A stretch of 61,916 nt of DNA, taken from Kribbella sandramycini. GTDB lineage: Bacteria; Actinomycetota; Actinomycetes; Propionibacteriales; Kribbellaceae. The stretch spans positions 1-61,916 of the forward strand of contig NZ_JABJRC010000017.1 of NCBI RefSeq assembly GCF_013131805.1, read 5' to 3'. Under the pieces are notes generated by a model. The model worked only from the letters and a program-made list of their open reading frames with translations. It had not been told where the DNA came from and did not search any database. Both the position numbers and the translations under genes were made by a program. Within the stretch, counting starts at the first letter, position 1, and every line of letters starts with the position of its first letter. Positions 8,319-16,557 of the stretch are shown here, piece after piece.

Positions 8319-8975
8319 ATGCCGGTGCCGAAGGAACGCGTCGTGGTCCCCCGCTCGCTGTTGCGTGAGGACGCGTACCGCGCGCTGCGCGACGCGATCG
8401 TGAAAGGCGATTTCCTGCCGGGGGAGCGGCTCAACGACGTCGACCTCGCCGACTGGCTCGGCGTCAGCCGGACGCCGGTCCGCGAGGCGCTTGCCCGGCT
8501 CGAGCAGGCGGGCCTGGTGCAGACCAAGCCGGGCCGCTACACGATGGTCAGCCCGTTGGAGGCCCGTGGCCTGCGCGACGCGCAGACGGTGACCGCGGCC
8601 ATGCATGAGCTCGCCGTCCGGGAGGCCGTTCCGCAGCTGACCGAGGCCGATCTGGACGAGATGCGCGCGGCGAACGAACGGTTCGCCGCGGCTCTCGACA
8701 CCGCGGATGTCGACGCCGCCCTGCACGGGGACGACGACTTCCACGCCGTCCCGGTGCGCGTCAGCGCGAACGCCGCGGTCGCCGCCGTCCTCGATCAGTA
8801 CACGCCGGTGCTGCGCCGGCTGGAGCGGTTGCGGTTCAGCTCGCTGAACGGCCGCGAGTCGGTGGCGCAGCACCAGCTGATCATCGACCACTGCGCGGCC
8901 GGCGACGCGACCGCCGCCGCCGAGGCCGCGCGGTCCAACTGGCTCACGCTCGTCCCGCTGCTGGACACGCTCTGA
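8319..8975 (+). CDS. GntR family regulator with FCD-type sensor domain
   Basis: The product has 218 residues. The N-terminal winged helix contains LREDAYRALRDAIVKGDFLPGERL and VSRTPVREALARLEQAGLV, the standard GntR signature. Residues 85-215 form an all-helical FCD domain with His and Asp residues suited to metal-dependent ligand binding (HGDDDFH, HQLIIDH). It follows acdS by 15 bp and is likely to control it in response to ACC or a related acid. GATAAT at 8305-8310, 8 nt before the ATG, could be a -10 box of an additional leaderless promoter. Confidence 0.9.
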   Translation: MPVPKERVVVPRSLLREDAYRALRDAIVKGDFLPGERLNDVDLADWLGVSRTPVREALARLEQAGLVQTKPGRYTMVSPLEARGLRDAQTVTAAMHELAVREAVPQLTEADLDEMRAANERFAAALDTADVDAALHGDDDFHAVPVRVSANAAVAAVLDQYTPVLRRLERLRFSSLNGRESVAQHQLIIDHCAAGDATAAAEAARSNWLTLVPLLDTL

Positions 8976-9815
8976 TCAGCCCTTGAGCGCGCCCGCGGTC
9001 AGGCCCTTCGTCACCTGCTTCTGGAGCAGGGCGAAGACGATCAGCACCGGCAGCGCGGTGATGATCATGCCTGCGAACAGCGTGACCCAGTTGGTGCCGT
9101 AGTCCGCCGCCTGGCCGAGCTGGAACAGGCCGAGCGGCAGGGTCATCTTCGACGGGCTGTGGATCAGCACGAGCGCGTAGAAGAACTCGTTCCAGTTGTT
9201 CAGGAAGCTGATGATCGTCACCGACGCCAGGCCGGGCCCGAGCAGCGGCAGGATCACCCGGACGAAGGTGACGGTCGGGCCCGCGCCGTCCATCGCGGCC
9301 GCCTCCTCCAGCTCCCGGGGCAGCGTGCGCAGGAAGCCGGTCAGCACGAAGATGTTGAACGGCAGGTTGTACGTCGCGTAGACCAGCACCAGCCCGATCC
9401 GGGTGTCCAGCAGCCCGAAGTCCTGCAGCGTCAGGTAGAGCGGGATGAAGGTGACCATCCACGGCACCATCAGGCCCATCAGGAAGATCGCCAGCACGGC
9501 GCCGTTCGCCCGGAACGGGATCCGCGCGATCGGGTACGCCGCGAATGCCGACACCACGACGCCGAGGACGGTCGCGCTGATGCTGACGACGACGCTGTTG
9601 CCGAAGTAGGCGCCGACGTCGGCGTTCGTCCAGGCGTTCAGGTAGTTCTCGAAGTGGAAGTCCTCGGCGATGGTCCAGGGCCGGGTGCCGAGGAACTCCT
9701 GGTTCGTCTTCAGCGACACGTTCAGCACCCAGGCGAACGCGGCCGCCGCCGAGAAGGCGATGGTCCCCAGGACCAGGTAGATCAACAGGTGGTGCCGCCG
9801 GCCGTCAGTACTCAA
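8976..9815 (-). CDS. Carbohydrate ABC transporter permease, MalG type
   Basis: The product has 279 residues with six membrane helices. The cytoplasmic EAA loop reads LPRELEEAAAMDGAGP, which docks the ATPase. The start is a TTG at 9815 that overlaps the end of the MalF-type gene by 11 bp; no ATG or GTG fits the homology better. It is the last gene of the operon lipoprotein-MalF-MalG. No ATP-binding gene is present, so a shared ATPase of the MsiK kind must be encoded elsewhere. Confidence 0.92.
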   Translation of the reverse strand: MSTDGRRHHLLIYLVLGTIAFSAAAAFAWVLNVSLKTNQEFLGTRPWTIAEDFHFENYLNAWTNADVGAYFGNSVVVSISATVLGVVVSAFAAYPIARIPFRANGAVLAIFLMGLMVPWMVTFIPLYLTLQDFGLLDTRIGLVLVYATYNLPFNIFVLTGFLRTLPRELEEAAAMDGAGPTVTFVRVILPLLGPGLASVTIISFLNNWNEFFYALVLIHSPSKMTLPLGLFQLGQAADYGTNWVTLFAGMIITALPVLIVFALLQKQVTKGLTAGALKG

Positions 9816-10683
9816 GATCGTCTCGTTTCAGCACCTTGTTGAGGATCGCCGTGACGGCGAGCAGGATCGCGACCAGGACGACGCCCATCGCCGCGGCGTA
9901 CCCGAATTCGGTCTGGTCGATCGCGATCCGGTACATCAGCGTGCCGACCACCTCGGTCGAGCCGAACGGCCCGCCGCCGGTCATGATGTAGACGAACGCG
10001 AACGCCTGCATGCTCTGCACGATCCACAGCACCAGCAGGATCCGGAGCAGGTCGTACAGCAGCGGCATCATCACCGACCAGAACAGCCGCCACTCGCCGG
10101 CGCCGTCCACCCGGCCGGCCTCGAGGACGTCGCGGGGGAGCCGCTCGAACCCGGCCGACAGCAGCACGACCCAGATCCCGATCCCTTGCCAGACCGTGGT
10201 GAAGGCGACCGCCGGGAGCGCGGTCAGCGGGTCGCCCAGCCATTCGCGCGCCATCCCGCCGAGGCCGACCTCGGCCATCGCCGGGCTGATCAGGCCGAGT
10301 GTCGGGTGGTAGATGAACTTCCACATCAGCGCGACGACCGCTGCCGAGAGCACCACCGGCGCGAAGATCACGAACCGGAAGAACTTCTCACCGCGGATCG
10401 GCTGGTTCAGCGCCCAGGCGATCGCCACCGCGGGCGGGAACAGCAGGCACCCGCCGATGAAGGTGAACGCGAACGTGTTCTTCAGCGCCGTCCGGTACTC
10501 CGGGTCCGTCAGCAGCGCCGTGTAGTTGGCGCCGCCGACGAACCGGGAGTTGCCGGTGCGGGTCCAGTCCGACAGCGAGATGCCGACGGTGCGGACCAGC
10601 GGGTAGAGGAAGAACAGCGCCAGCAGGACGGCGGCGGGGAGCAGGAACGGGAGGATGATCCGCCGCTGGGCGAGCCGGTGCAT
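9805..10683 (-). CDS. Carbohydrate ABC transporter permease, MalF type
   Basis: The product has 292 residues with six membrane helices. The EAA loop reads LPRDVLEAGRVDGAGEW, followed by FWSVMMPLLYD. The ATG at 10683 lies one base after the stop of the lipoprotein gene, indicating tight coupling, and the 3' end overlaps the MalG-type gene. Together they would import an oligosaccharide or other polyol-like substrate released by the secreted enzymes encoded at 14.8-21 kb. Confidence 0.92.
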   Translation of the reverse strand: MHRLAQRRIILPFLLPAAVLLALFFLYPLVRTVGISLSDWTRTGNSRFVGGANYTALLTDPEYRTALKNTFAFTFIGGCLLFPPAVAIAWALNQPIRGEKFFRFVIFAPVVLSAAVVALMWKFIYHPTLGLISPAMAEVGLGGMAREWLGDPLTALPAVAFTTVWQGIGIWVVLLSAGFERLPRDVLEAGRVDGAGEWRLFWSVMMPLLYDLLRILLVLWIVQSMQAFAFVYIMTGGGPFGSTEVVGTLMYRIAIDQTEFGYAAAMGVVLVAILLAVTAILNKVLKRDDLEY

Positions 10684-10684
10684 C

Positions 10685-12025
10685 TCAGTTCTTGTGGACG
10701 CGTCGGAGCGCGGCGTCCAGCCGCTGCAGGGTCTGCTCGGCGTCTTGTTCGCCGAAGAGCAACCGGGCGATCTCGGCGTACACCGGCTTGCCGGCCTTGC
10801 TCTGCGACAACCCGTAGTCGCGCGGCTCGAGCGCCTCGGCCTGGGACAGCACCGCGTCGATCCCGGGGACGCCGGGCGGGCTCGGGACGCCGACGACCGC
10901 GGAGACCTCGCCGATCTCGGTGGCCCGCTTGGTCTGGGTCTCGACGCTGGTCAGCCGGTTGATCCAGTCCAGCGCGAGCGGGATGTCCGGGCTCTTCGCA
11001 GCGATCGACACGTTCTGCAGGGCCGCCATCACCGCGCCCTGGTCGCCGGCGCCGCCGGTCACCTTCGGGAACGCGAGCACGCCGAGCTCGAAACCCTTCG
11101 GGATCACGTCCTTCATCTCGCTGACCAGCCAGGAGCCCATCAGGATCATCCCGGCCTTGCCCTGGAAGAACTGCGCCTGCGCGGCGGTGAAGTCGGTGCC
11201 CTTGAAACCCTTGAGGAACGCGTTCTTGTCGCGCAGCTCCTGCAACATCTGCAGGCCCTTCAGGAAGCCCGGGTCCTCGGTGATGTGGCCCTTGCCCTCG
11301 GTCAGCACGCCGCGCGCCTTCTGGTAGCCGACCGTCCGCAGCCAGAGGTGGTCGCTCCACATCCCCATGTACGGCTCGAACAGGCCGGTCAGCGCGATCG
11401 GGTCGACCTGCTTGGCCGACAGCGCGCTCGACGCCGCGAGCAGCTCGTCCCAGGTCGTCGGCGGTTTGATGCCGAGATCCTTGAACAGCTTGGCGTTGTA
11501 GAACAGCACGTGCAGGGACAGCTCCGACGGCACCGCGTAGATCTTCTTGCTCTCCGGGTGCTCCATGAACTTGCGGACGGTCGGGCTGTAGCGATCCAGC
11601 CACGGCTTACCGCTGACTGGATCCGGCTGCTGCAGGTACGGCGTCAGGTCGACGAGCGCCTCGTCGTCGGCCCACTCACGCAGGTTGGGCACGGTGCCGT
11701 CGAACATGCCGTAGTCGACATCCGGCGGCGTGCCGGCCCGCCAGCGCTGCTCGATCCCGGGGCGGGCCTCGGTGTTCGCGAACGTCAGCGTGACGTCGGT
11801 CCCGGGGCGCTCCTGCTCGAGCCGGCCGCCGAGGTTCTCCAGGAACTTCAGCCCGGGTGTGCCCTTGGCCGACAGGACGCCGACCTCGAGCTGCCCGGGT
11901 TTGACCTCGTCCCGCCAGGAGGCGGCATCCGGGCCGTCGGCCGCGCCGGTGCCGCCGCCGCTACTGCAGCCGACGCCGAGCGTCAGCGTGAAGGCGGCCA
12001 CCAGGGCCGCGCGCCGCATCCTCAT
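10685..12025 (-). CDS. Extracellular solute-binding lipoprotein of a carbohydrate ABC transporter
   Basis: The product has 446 residues. It starts MRMRRAALVAAFTLTLGVGC, a lipoprotein signal with the lipid-modified Cys near residue 20. LEVGVLSAKGTPGLKFL and the DLTPYLQQPDPVSGK region fit family 1 solute-binding proteins (MalE/UgpB type). The frame is open for 26 more codons upstream, but that part overlaps the operator pair at 12041-12074, so the start at 12025 is preferred. It heads the lipoprotein-MalF-MalG operon and is probably controlled by the IclR regulator at 13830. Confidence 0.9.
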   Translation of the reverse strand: MRMRRAALVAAFTLTLGVGCSSGGGTGAADGPDAASWRDEVKPGQLEVGVLSAKGTPGLKFLENLGGRLEQERPGTDVTLTFANTEARPGIEQRWRAGTPPDVDYGMFDGTVPNLREWADDEALVDLTPYLQQPDPVSGKPWLDRYSPTVRKFMEHPESKKIYAVPSELSLHVLFYNAKLFKDLGIKPPTTWDELLAASSALSAKQVDPIALTGLFEPYMGMWSDHLWLRTVGYQKARGVLTEGKGHITEDPGFLKGLQMLQELRDKNAFLKGFKGTDFTAAQAQFFQGKAGMILMGSWLVSEMKDVIPKGFELGVLAFPKVTGGAGDQGAVMAALQNVSIAAKSPDIPLALDWINRLTSVETQTKRATEIGEVSAVVGVPSPPGVPGIDAVLSQAEALEPRDYGLSQSKAGKPVYAEIARLLFGEQDAEQTLQRLDAALRRVHKN

Positions 12026-12040
12026 CGACCTGTTCCATTC

Positions 12041-12074
12041 TTCGAAATATCGGATAAGCCTTCGGAAAATCGAA
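12041..12074. promoter_or_regulatory. Tandem dyad operator 1, before the ABC transporter operon
   Basis: Two 14-bp dyads start exactly 20 bp apart: TTCGAAATATCGGA (12041-12054) and TTCGGAAAATCGAA (12061-12074). Each is a TTCGR-N4-TCGAA-like inverted repeat. The same paired arrangement occurs at 12531 and 14672. It lies just upstream of the lipoprotein start at 12025. Confidence 0.75.
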
Positions 12075-12083
12075 TGATATGAG

Positions 12084-12509
12084 TCATTGGGGGCCCGGTG
12101 CAAGGGTTTGCGAACCCGGCCGGACGGCGACCGCCTCGATCTCGACCAGGATGGTCCCGAGGTGCGCCCCGGCGGTCAGCCGGGCCGGGTAGGGCGGCTG
12201 GAAGAACTCCGGGAAGACCGCGTCGTAGGCGTCCCAGTCGCGATCCGGATCCTCCAGGAACGCGGTGAGTTTGACGACGTCGGCCAGCGTCGCGCCGGCC
12301 TCGGCCAGCACCGCCTGCAGGTTGCGCAGCGTCTGCCGGGTCTGCTCGGCGACGTCGCCGGGCCCGACCAGGGCGCCGGTGGCCGGGTCGACCGGGCCGA
12401 AGCCGGCGGTGAAGATCAGGTCGCCCGCGATCCGGGCCTGCGCGTAGTGGCCGCGTGGTCGCGGAGCGTTCAGGGTGTCGACGTACTGGCTGGAAGTCAT
12501 GGCGCGCAC
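12084..12509 (-). CDS. RidA (YjgF/YER057c) family protein
   Basis: The product has 141 residues. FTAGFGPVDPATG and QTRQTLRNLQAVLAEAGATLADVVK match the RidA family, and PPYPARLT supplies the Arg that in RidA proper deaminates reactive enamine/imine intermediates. The start is taken at GTG 12509, 5 nt after GGAGG; ATG at 12500 is an alternative. It diverges from the HisD-like gene across one operator pair and precedes the transporter operon across another. It may remove reactive by-products or act as a pathway-specific hydrolase. Confidence 0.88.
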   Translation of the reverse strand: MRAMTSSQYVDTLNAPRPRGHYAQARIAGDLIFTAGFGPVDPATGALVGPGDVAEQTRQTLRNLQAVLAEAGATLADVVKLTAFLEDPDRDWDAYDAVFPEFFQPPYPARLTAGAHLGTILVEIEAVAVRPGSQTLAPGPQ

Positions 12510-12530
12510 AGATCCCTCCGGTTATGGTTA

Positions 12531-12564
12531 TTCGAGAATCTGAATTTATATCTGGTATTCCGAA
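12531..12564. promoter_or_regulatory. Tandem dyad operator 2, between RidA and the HisD-like gene
   Basis: TTCGAGAATCTGAA (12531-12544) and TCTGGTATTCCGAA (12551-12564) begin 20 bp apart, as in the other two pairs. The second copy is almost the same as the copy at 14672 (CCTGATATACCGAA). The region separates two divergent genes, so one pair could control both. Confidence 0.7.
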
Positions 12565-12578
12565 AGATTGGAAGAGTC

Positions 12579-13859
12579 GTGGAGCTGCTGAAAGCGGGCT
12601 GGCCGGAGCGGGCCGAACGATCGGCGGAGGTGATCGAGACGGTCAGCCGGATCCTTTCCGAGGTCGAGCGGGAGGGGCTGCCGGCGATCCGCCGGTACTC
12701 CGAGCACCTCGATCGCTGGAACCCGGACTCGTTCATCGTGCCTGCGAGCCAGGTCAAAGCGGCCGCGGAGACCGTGGACGACGAGTTGGCCGCGCAGCTG
12801 GAGTTCGCGCGGACGCAGGTCGAGCGGTTCGCGCGCGCCCAGCGTGCAACGCTGACCGATCTCGAGGTCGAGACGCTGCCCGGTGTCGTCCTCGGGCACA
12901 AGCATCTGCCGATCAGCCGGGTCGGCTCGTACTCGCCCGGCGGTCGTTACCCGCTGATCGCGTCGTCGATCATGACCGTGACGGTGCCGAAGGTGGCCGG
13001 CGTCGACACGGTGATCGCGATGGCGCCGCCACGGGGCGGCAACGGTATCTACGGCCCGCAGCTGTACACGATGGATCTGGCCGGCGCCGATCTGATCGTC
13101 TGCCTGGGCGGCGTCCAGGCCTTCGCGGCGCTCGCGTTCGGCTTCGAGGATGTCGCTCCGGTCGATCTGGTGGTCGGCGCGGGGAACGCGTATGTCGCCG
13201 AGGCGAAACGGCAGCTGTTCGGGACGGTCGGGATCGACCTGCTCGCCGGTCCGACCGAGGTCGCCGTGATCGCCGACGAGACCGCCGACCCGCGCCTGGT
13301 CGCGGCCGATCTCCTGGGACAGGCCGAGCACGGCCCGAACAGCCCGGCGCTGCTGATCACGACGTCCCATGACTTCGGGGCGGCGGTGATCGCCGAGGTC
13401 GATCGCTGGCTGGAGGGCGACTGGCCGACGGCCGAGGTGGCCGGGGCCGCGTGGCGCGCGTACGGCACGGTGGTGGTCTGCGAGTCCCGTGAGGAGGTCG
13501 TCACGGTCTCCGACACCTATGCGGCGGAGCATCTGGAGATCCAGACGGCAGACGACGATTGGTACGCCGCGAGCCTGCGCAACTACGGCTCGCTGTTCAT
13601 CGGCGCAGAGGCGACGGTCGCCTTCTCCGACAAGTCGATCGGCACCAACCACGTCCTGCCGACCGGCCGGGCCGGCCGCTACACCGGTGGCCTGTGGGTC
13701 GGCAAGTTCCTCAAGACCGTCACCTACCAGCGGCTGACCACGGCGGGCGCGGCCTCGATCGCGCCGTCCACCGCGGCGATCGCCGACGCCGAGCTGATGT
13801 TCGGTCACGCCCTCACGGCCCGTCTCCGCTCAGCTGACGGGGGCGCCCAGGCGTTGTGA
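12579..13859 (+). CDS. HisD-like NAD-dependent dehydrogenase (catabolic paralogue)
   Basis: The product has 426 residues and resembles histidinol dehydrogenase, which oxidises a primary alcohol to a carboxylate in two steps. Zinc-ligand positions look intact: GQAEHGPNS (Gln and His), FSDKSIGTNHVLPT (Asp) and FGHALTARL (His). The catalytic motif reads YAAEHLEIQT, closer to catabolic homologues such as HpsN than to biosynthetic HisD. No other his gene is present; neighbours are an importer, RidA and an IclR regulator, so a catabolic role is inferred. The GTG at 12579 follows GGAAGAG. The substrate is unknown. Confidence 0.85.
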   Translation: MELLKAGWPERAERSAEVIETVSRILSEVEREGLPAIRRYSEHLDRWNPDSFIVPASQVKAAAETVDDELAAQLEFARTQVERFARAQRATLTDLEVETLPGVVLGHKHLPISRVGSYSPGGRYPLIASSIMTVTVPKVAGVDTVIAMAPPRGGNGIYGPQLYTMDLAGADLIVCLGGVQAFAALAFGFEDVAPVDLVVGAGNAYVAEAKRQLFGTVGIDLLAGPTEVAVIADETADPRLVAADLLGQAEHGPNSPALLITTSHDFGAAVIAEVDRWLEGDWPTAEVAGAAWRAYGTVVVCESREEVVTVSDTYAAEHLEIQTADDDWYAASLRNYGSLFIGAEATVAFSDKSIGTNHVLPTGRAGRYTGGLWVGKFLKTVTYQRLTTAGAASIAPSTAAIADAELMFGHALTARLRSADGGAQAL

Positions 13860-14609
13860 GATCGTGCCGGCGAGTCGGCGTAACCCGATCTGCGCGGCAT
13901 CCCGCTTCTTGCCGCGCAGATCCTTCGCGAACCCGGTCACGCCGACCGCGCCGGCCACCTGGTCCGTCCCGTCGAAGAACGGCGCCGCCAGACAAGCGAT
14001 ATCCGCCTGCTCCTCCTGATCCTCCACGGCGTACCCGCGCTTGCGGACCGTCAGCAACTCCTGCCGGAAGGCCGCCTCGGTGGCCTCCTGTGCCCGCGGC
14101 CCATGCCCCGAGCTCAGGTGCGCCAGGAGGGGCAGCAGCCCTTCTTCGGGCAGGTATGCCGCGATCGCCTTGCCGAGGGCGGTCAGGTTGTACGGGGCAA
14201 CCTTCCCCGGGTAGGTGTCGAACTGGATGAACCCCGGCAGCGCTGCCTTCGCGACGTAGACCACCGATGTTCCGGTCAGCACGCCCAGATGCACCGGGAG
14301 GCTGAGCTGATCGGCGAGATCGCGCATCTCTTGCTGGGCGATCGTCGACAGGTCGACCTTCCGGACCAGCTGGGTGGCCAGCCCGTACAGGCGCAGAGTG
14401 GGACGCCAGAAGTGACTCCGGCCGACGATCCGCCGGGTCGCGTAGTCACGCAGCTCCAGGGTGTAGACGATCGCCGCGCAGGTCGCCAGCGGGATGTCGG
14501 CCTTCTTCGCCAGCGCCGTCAGGGTCAGCTCCTCCTCGGAGCCGACCAGCGTCTCCAGCACCGTCAAAGTCCTGGCGACCGCGGGCGAGGCGGTTCGTTC
14601 GCTGTCCAT
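13830..14609 (-). CDS. IclR family transcriptional regulator
   Basis: The product has 259 residues. The N-terminal winged helix (TASPAVARTLTVLETLV, LTLTALAKKADIPLATCAAIV) is followed by the IclR effector domain (GTSVVYVAKA, YNLTALGKAIAAYLP, IACLAAPFFDG). The ATG at 14609 follows GGGAAGGGA. It converges on the HisD-like gene with a 30-bp overlap and diverges from the GH43 gene. An operator pair at 14672-14705 in its own upstream region, matching those at 12041 and 12531, suggests that it regulates itself and the surrounding locus. Confidence 0.92.
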   Translation of the reverse strand: MDSERTASPAVARTLTVLETLVGSEEELTLTALAKKADIPLATCAAIVYTLELRDYATRRIVGRSHFWRPTLRLYGLATQLVRKVDLSTIAQQEMRDLADQLSLPVHLGVLTGTSVVYVAKAALPGFIQFDTYPGKVAPYNLTALGKAIAAYLPEEGLLPLLAHLSSGHGPRAQEATEAAFRQELLTVRKRGYAVEDQEEQADIACLAAPFFDGTDQVAGAVGVTGFAKDLRGKKRDAAQIGLRRLAGTISQRLGAPVS

Positions 14610-14671
14610 GATCGTTGTCCCTTCCCCGTGGGTGAGCCCTTGTCAGGGCCGCGCGGAGCGCTCTACGCTCA

Positions 14672-14705
14672 CCTGATATACCGAAACTATATTCGAAATA
14701 TCGAA
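14672..14705. promoter_or_regulatory. Tandem dyad operator 3, between IclR and the GH43 gene
   Basis: CCTGATATACCGAA (14672-14685) and TTCGAAATATCGAA (14692-14705) start 20 bp apart. The second is a perfect TTCGA-N4-TCGAA inverted repeat and the best copy of the motif. The region is AT-rich and lies between two divergent genes. Confidence 0.78.
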
Positions 14706-14759
14706 CAATCGCCACATTCCCGCCGTATCCGCCCGCCTGCGCGATCCGAGGAGCCTGCG

Positions 14760-16532
14760 ATGTCTCGTCCCTTCCCCCGATACCGGCGGCTGCTGACGCT
14801 CGCCGTGGCCCTGACGCTGACGACAGCGGCGTACCAGCCCGGCGCGGCCGCGGTCGCCCCGCCTGTCCCCGAGGTGCCGAAGGTGATGATCAGCCAGGAC
14901 TTCCCGGATCCGGACGTGCTGAAGGTCGGCGACACCTGGTACGCGTACTCGACGAACAACTCCCTGCACGTCCCGGTCGCAAGCGCGCCGACCATCGACG
15001 GGCCGTGGCGGATGCGCGGCGACGCGATGCCGCAGGGCTGGTCGGACGGCTGGTCCCGGTACGGCGCCACCTGGGCGCCCGACGTCGCCGCCAACGCCGA
15101 CGGCTCGTTCACCCTGACCTACACCGCCCGGCACGTCGCCTCCAACCGGCAGTGCATCGGCGTCGCGCTGTCGAGCTCGCCGCTCGGGCCGTTCGTCCCG
15201 TACGGCGGCCAGCCGCTGATCTGTACGACGCAGTCCGGTGGCGCGATCGACGCCAACACGTTCGTCGCCGCGGACGGAACGCGCTGGCTGCTCTGGAAGA
15301 ACGACGGGAACGCCGTCGGCCAATCCAGCACGCTGTGGGCCCAGCAGGCCGTCGACAACGGCGCCCGGCTGATCGGCACCCGGATCGCGATGCTGACCGC
15401 GCCTGCCGGTCAGGTGATCGAGGCGCCCGACATCGTCCAGCGTGACGGCCGGTTGACGCTCTTCTACTCCGGCGGCAGCTACGAAGGCTGTGGCTACGTC
15501 ACGGCGTACGCGACCGCGACCTCGATGGCCGGACCGTGGACCCGCGCGGCGGCACCGTTCATGACGACCGGGAACACCGGCCTGTGCGGCCCCGGCGGCG
15601 CCGACGTCATCACCGAGGCCGACGGGCTGACCGGCGGCGACAAGGTGATGGTGCACGCCTGGGTGAACGGCGCCCGGCACCTGTTCTCGATCGATCTGAC
15701 CTGGTCGAACGGCGCACCGGTCCAAGGCGGGCATCGAGCCGCTTCGCTGGACGGCAACGGCCGGGCCGACCTCGCCGTCGTCCGCCCGAACGGCGTCGTG
15801 GAGGCCTTCCAGAACTACAAGGGGTTCGCCCATCGCCCGTACAGCTCGCCGTTGCAGATCGCCGACGGCTTCACCGATCCCGCCCGGGTCCGGTTCGCCG
15901 ATCTGAACGACGACGGCCGCAAGGAGATCATCGCGATCCAGCCGAACGGCGAGATCCACGCCTGGCTGAACTGGGGCGGCTTCCGGGTGAACCCGTTCGG
16001 GAACTCGGTCGTGATCGCCACCGGCTTCACTCAGCCCGACCGGGTCAAGTTCGCCGACCTGGACGACGACGGCCGCGCCGAGCTGATTCTGGTCACCGGT
16101 GATCAGTACGGCAACGTCCGCGCCTGGCACAACGACGGCGCGTTCTCGACCATGCCCTACGGCGACGACACGATCATCGCCGACGGTTTCACCGACCCGG
16201 CCCGGACCTTCTTCGCCGATATCGACGGCGACGGCCGGGACGAGATCGCCGCTGTCCAGGTCGGCGGCGAGGTGGTTGCCTGGCACAACGATCGAGGTTT
16301 CGCCCCGCGCCCGTACGGCGACTCGGTGCTGATCGCCGACGGGTTCACCGTTCCGGCCGAGGTCCGATTCATGGATCTCGACCACGACGGGCGCGACGAG
16401 ATCGCCAGTATCGAGCCGAACGGCGAGATCTGGGCCTGGCACAACGACGAAGGATTCACCACCACTCCCTACGGCGACATGCTGCTGATCGCCGACGGCT
16501 TCCACGAGCCGGCCCGCGCCCTGTTCATCTGA
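14760..16532 (+). CDS. Secreted GH43 family glycosidase with C-terminal FG-GAP propeller
   Basis: The product has 590 residues with a Sec signal peptide (about 1-32). Residues 42-315 form a GH43 five-bladed catalytic propeller: base Asp50 in FPDPDVL, Asp164 in GGAIDANTF, and acid Glu221 in VIEAPDIV. GH43 enzymes are mostly arabinosidases and xylosidases. Residues 325-590 hold five repeats of about 50 residues, each with an Asp-rich calcium-type turn (DLNDDGRKE, DLDDDGRAE, DIDGDGRDE, DLDHDGRDE) and an AWHND-like strand, resembling FG-GAP/tachylectin-type lectin propellers. The start follows CCGAGGAG. It is the first gene of a four-gene block. Confidence 0.88.
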   Translation: MSRPFPRYRRLLTLAVALTLTTAAYQPGAAAVAPPVPEVPKVMISQDFPDPDVLKVGDTWYAYSTNNSLHVPVASAPTIDGPWRMRGDAMPQGWSDGWSRYGATWAPDVAANADGSFTLTYTARHVASNRQCIGVALSSSPLGPFVPYGGQPLICTTQSGGAIDANTFVAADGTRWLLWKNDGNAVGQSSTLWAQQAVDNGARLIGTRIAMLTAPAGQVIEAPDIVQRDGRLTLFYSGGSYEGCGYVTAYATATSMAGPWTRAAAPFMTTGNTGLCGPGGADVITEADGLTGGDKVMVHAWVNGARHLFSIDLTWSNGAPVQGGHRAASLDGNGRADLAVVRPNGVVEAFQNYKGFAHRPYSSPLQIADGFTDPARVRFADLNDDGRKEIIAIQPNGEIHAWLNWGGFRVNPFGNSVVIATGFTQPDRVKFADLDDDGRAELILVTGDQYGNVRAWHNDGAFSTMPYGDDTIIADGFTDPARTFFADIDGDGRDEIAAVQVGGEVVAWHNDRGFAPRPYGDSVLIADGFTVPAEVRFMDLDHDGRDEIASIEPNGEIWAWHNDEGFTTTPYGDMLLIADGFHEPARALFI

Positions 16533-16557
16533 TCACCCACCCCTGAGGGACACCGTC

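Noticed and set aside
5358..8891. A 1177-residue open frame on the minus strand
   Set aside because: It lies antisense to the clear GH8, acdS and GntR genes and shows no domain motifs. It is a high-GC shadow of their codon bias.
12579..13859. Biosynthetic hisD of histidine synthesis
   Set aside because: No other his genes are nearby, the neighbours are catabolic, and the catalytic motif fits catabolic homologues better.
14651..14662. GGAGCGCTCT core between IclR and GH43 as another LacI or CebR site
   Set aside because: Only an 8-bp dyad is present, it lacks the flanks of both motifs, and such GC-rich cores are expected by chance in this DNA.
14643..16505. A 620-residue minus-strand frame antisense to the GH43 gene
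   Set aside because: Its repeats only mirror the FG-GAP repeats on the other strand, and it has no ribosome-binding site.
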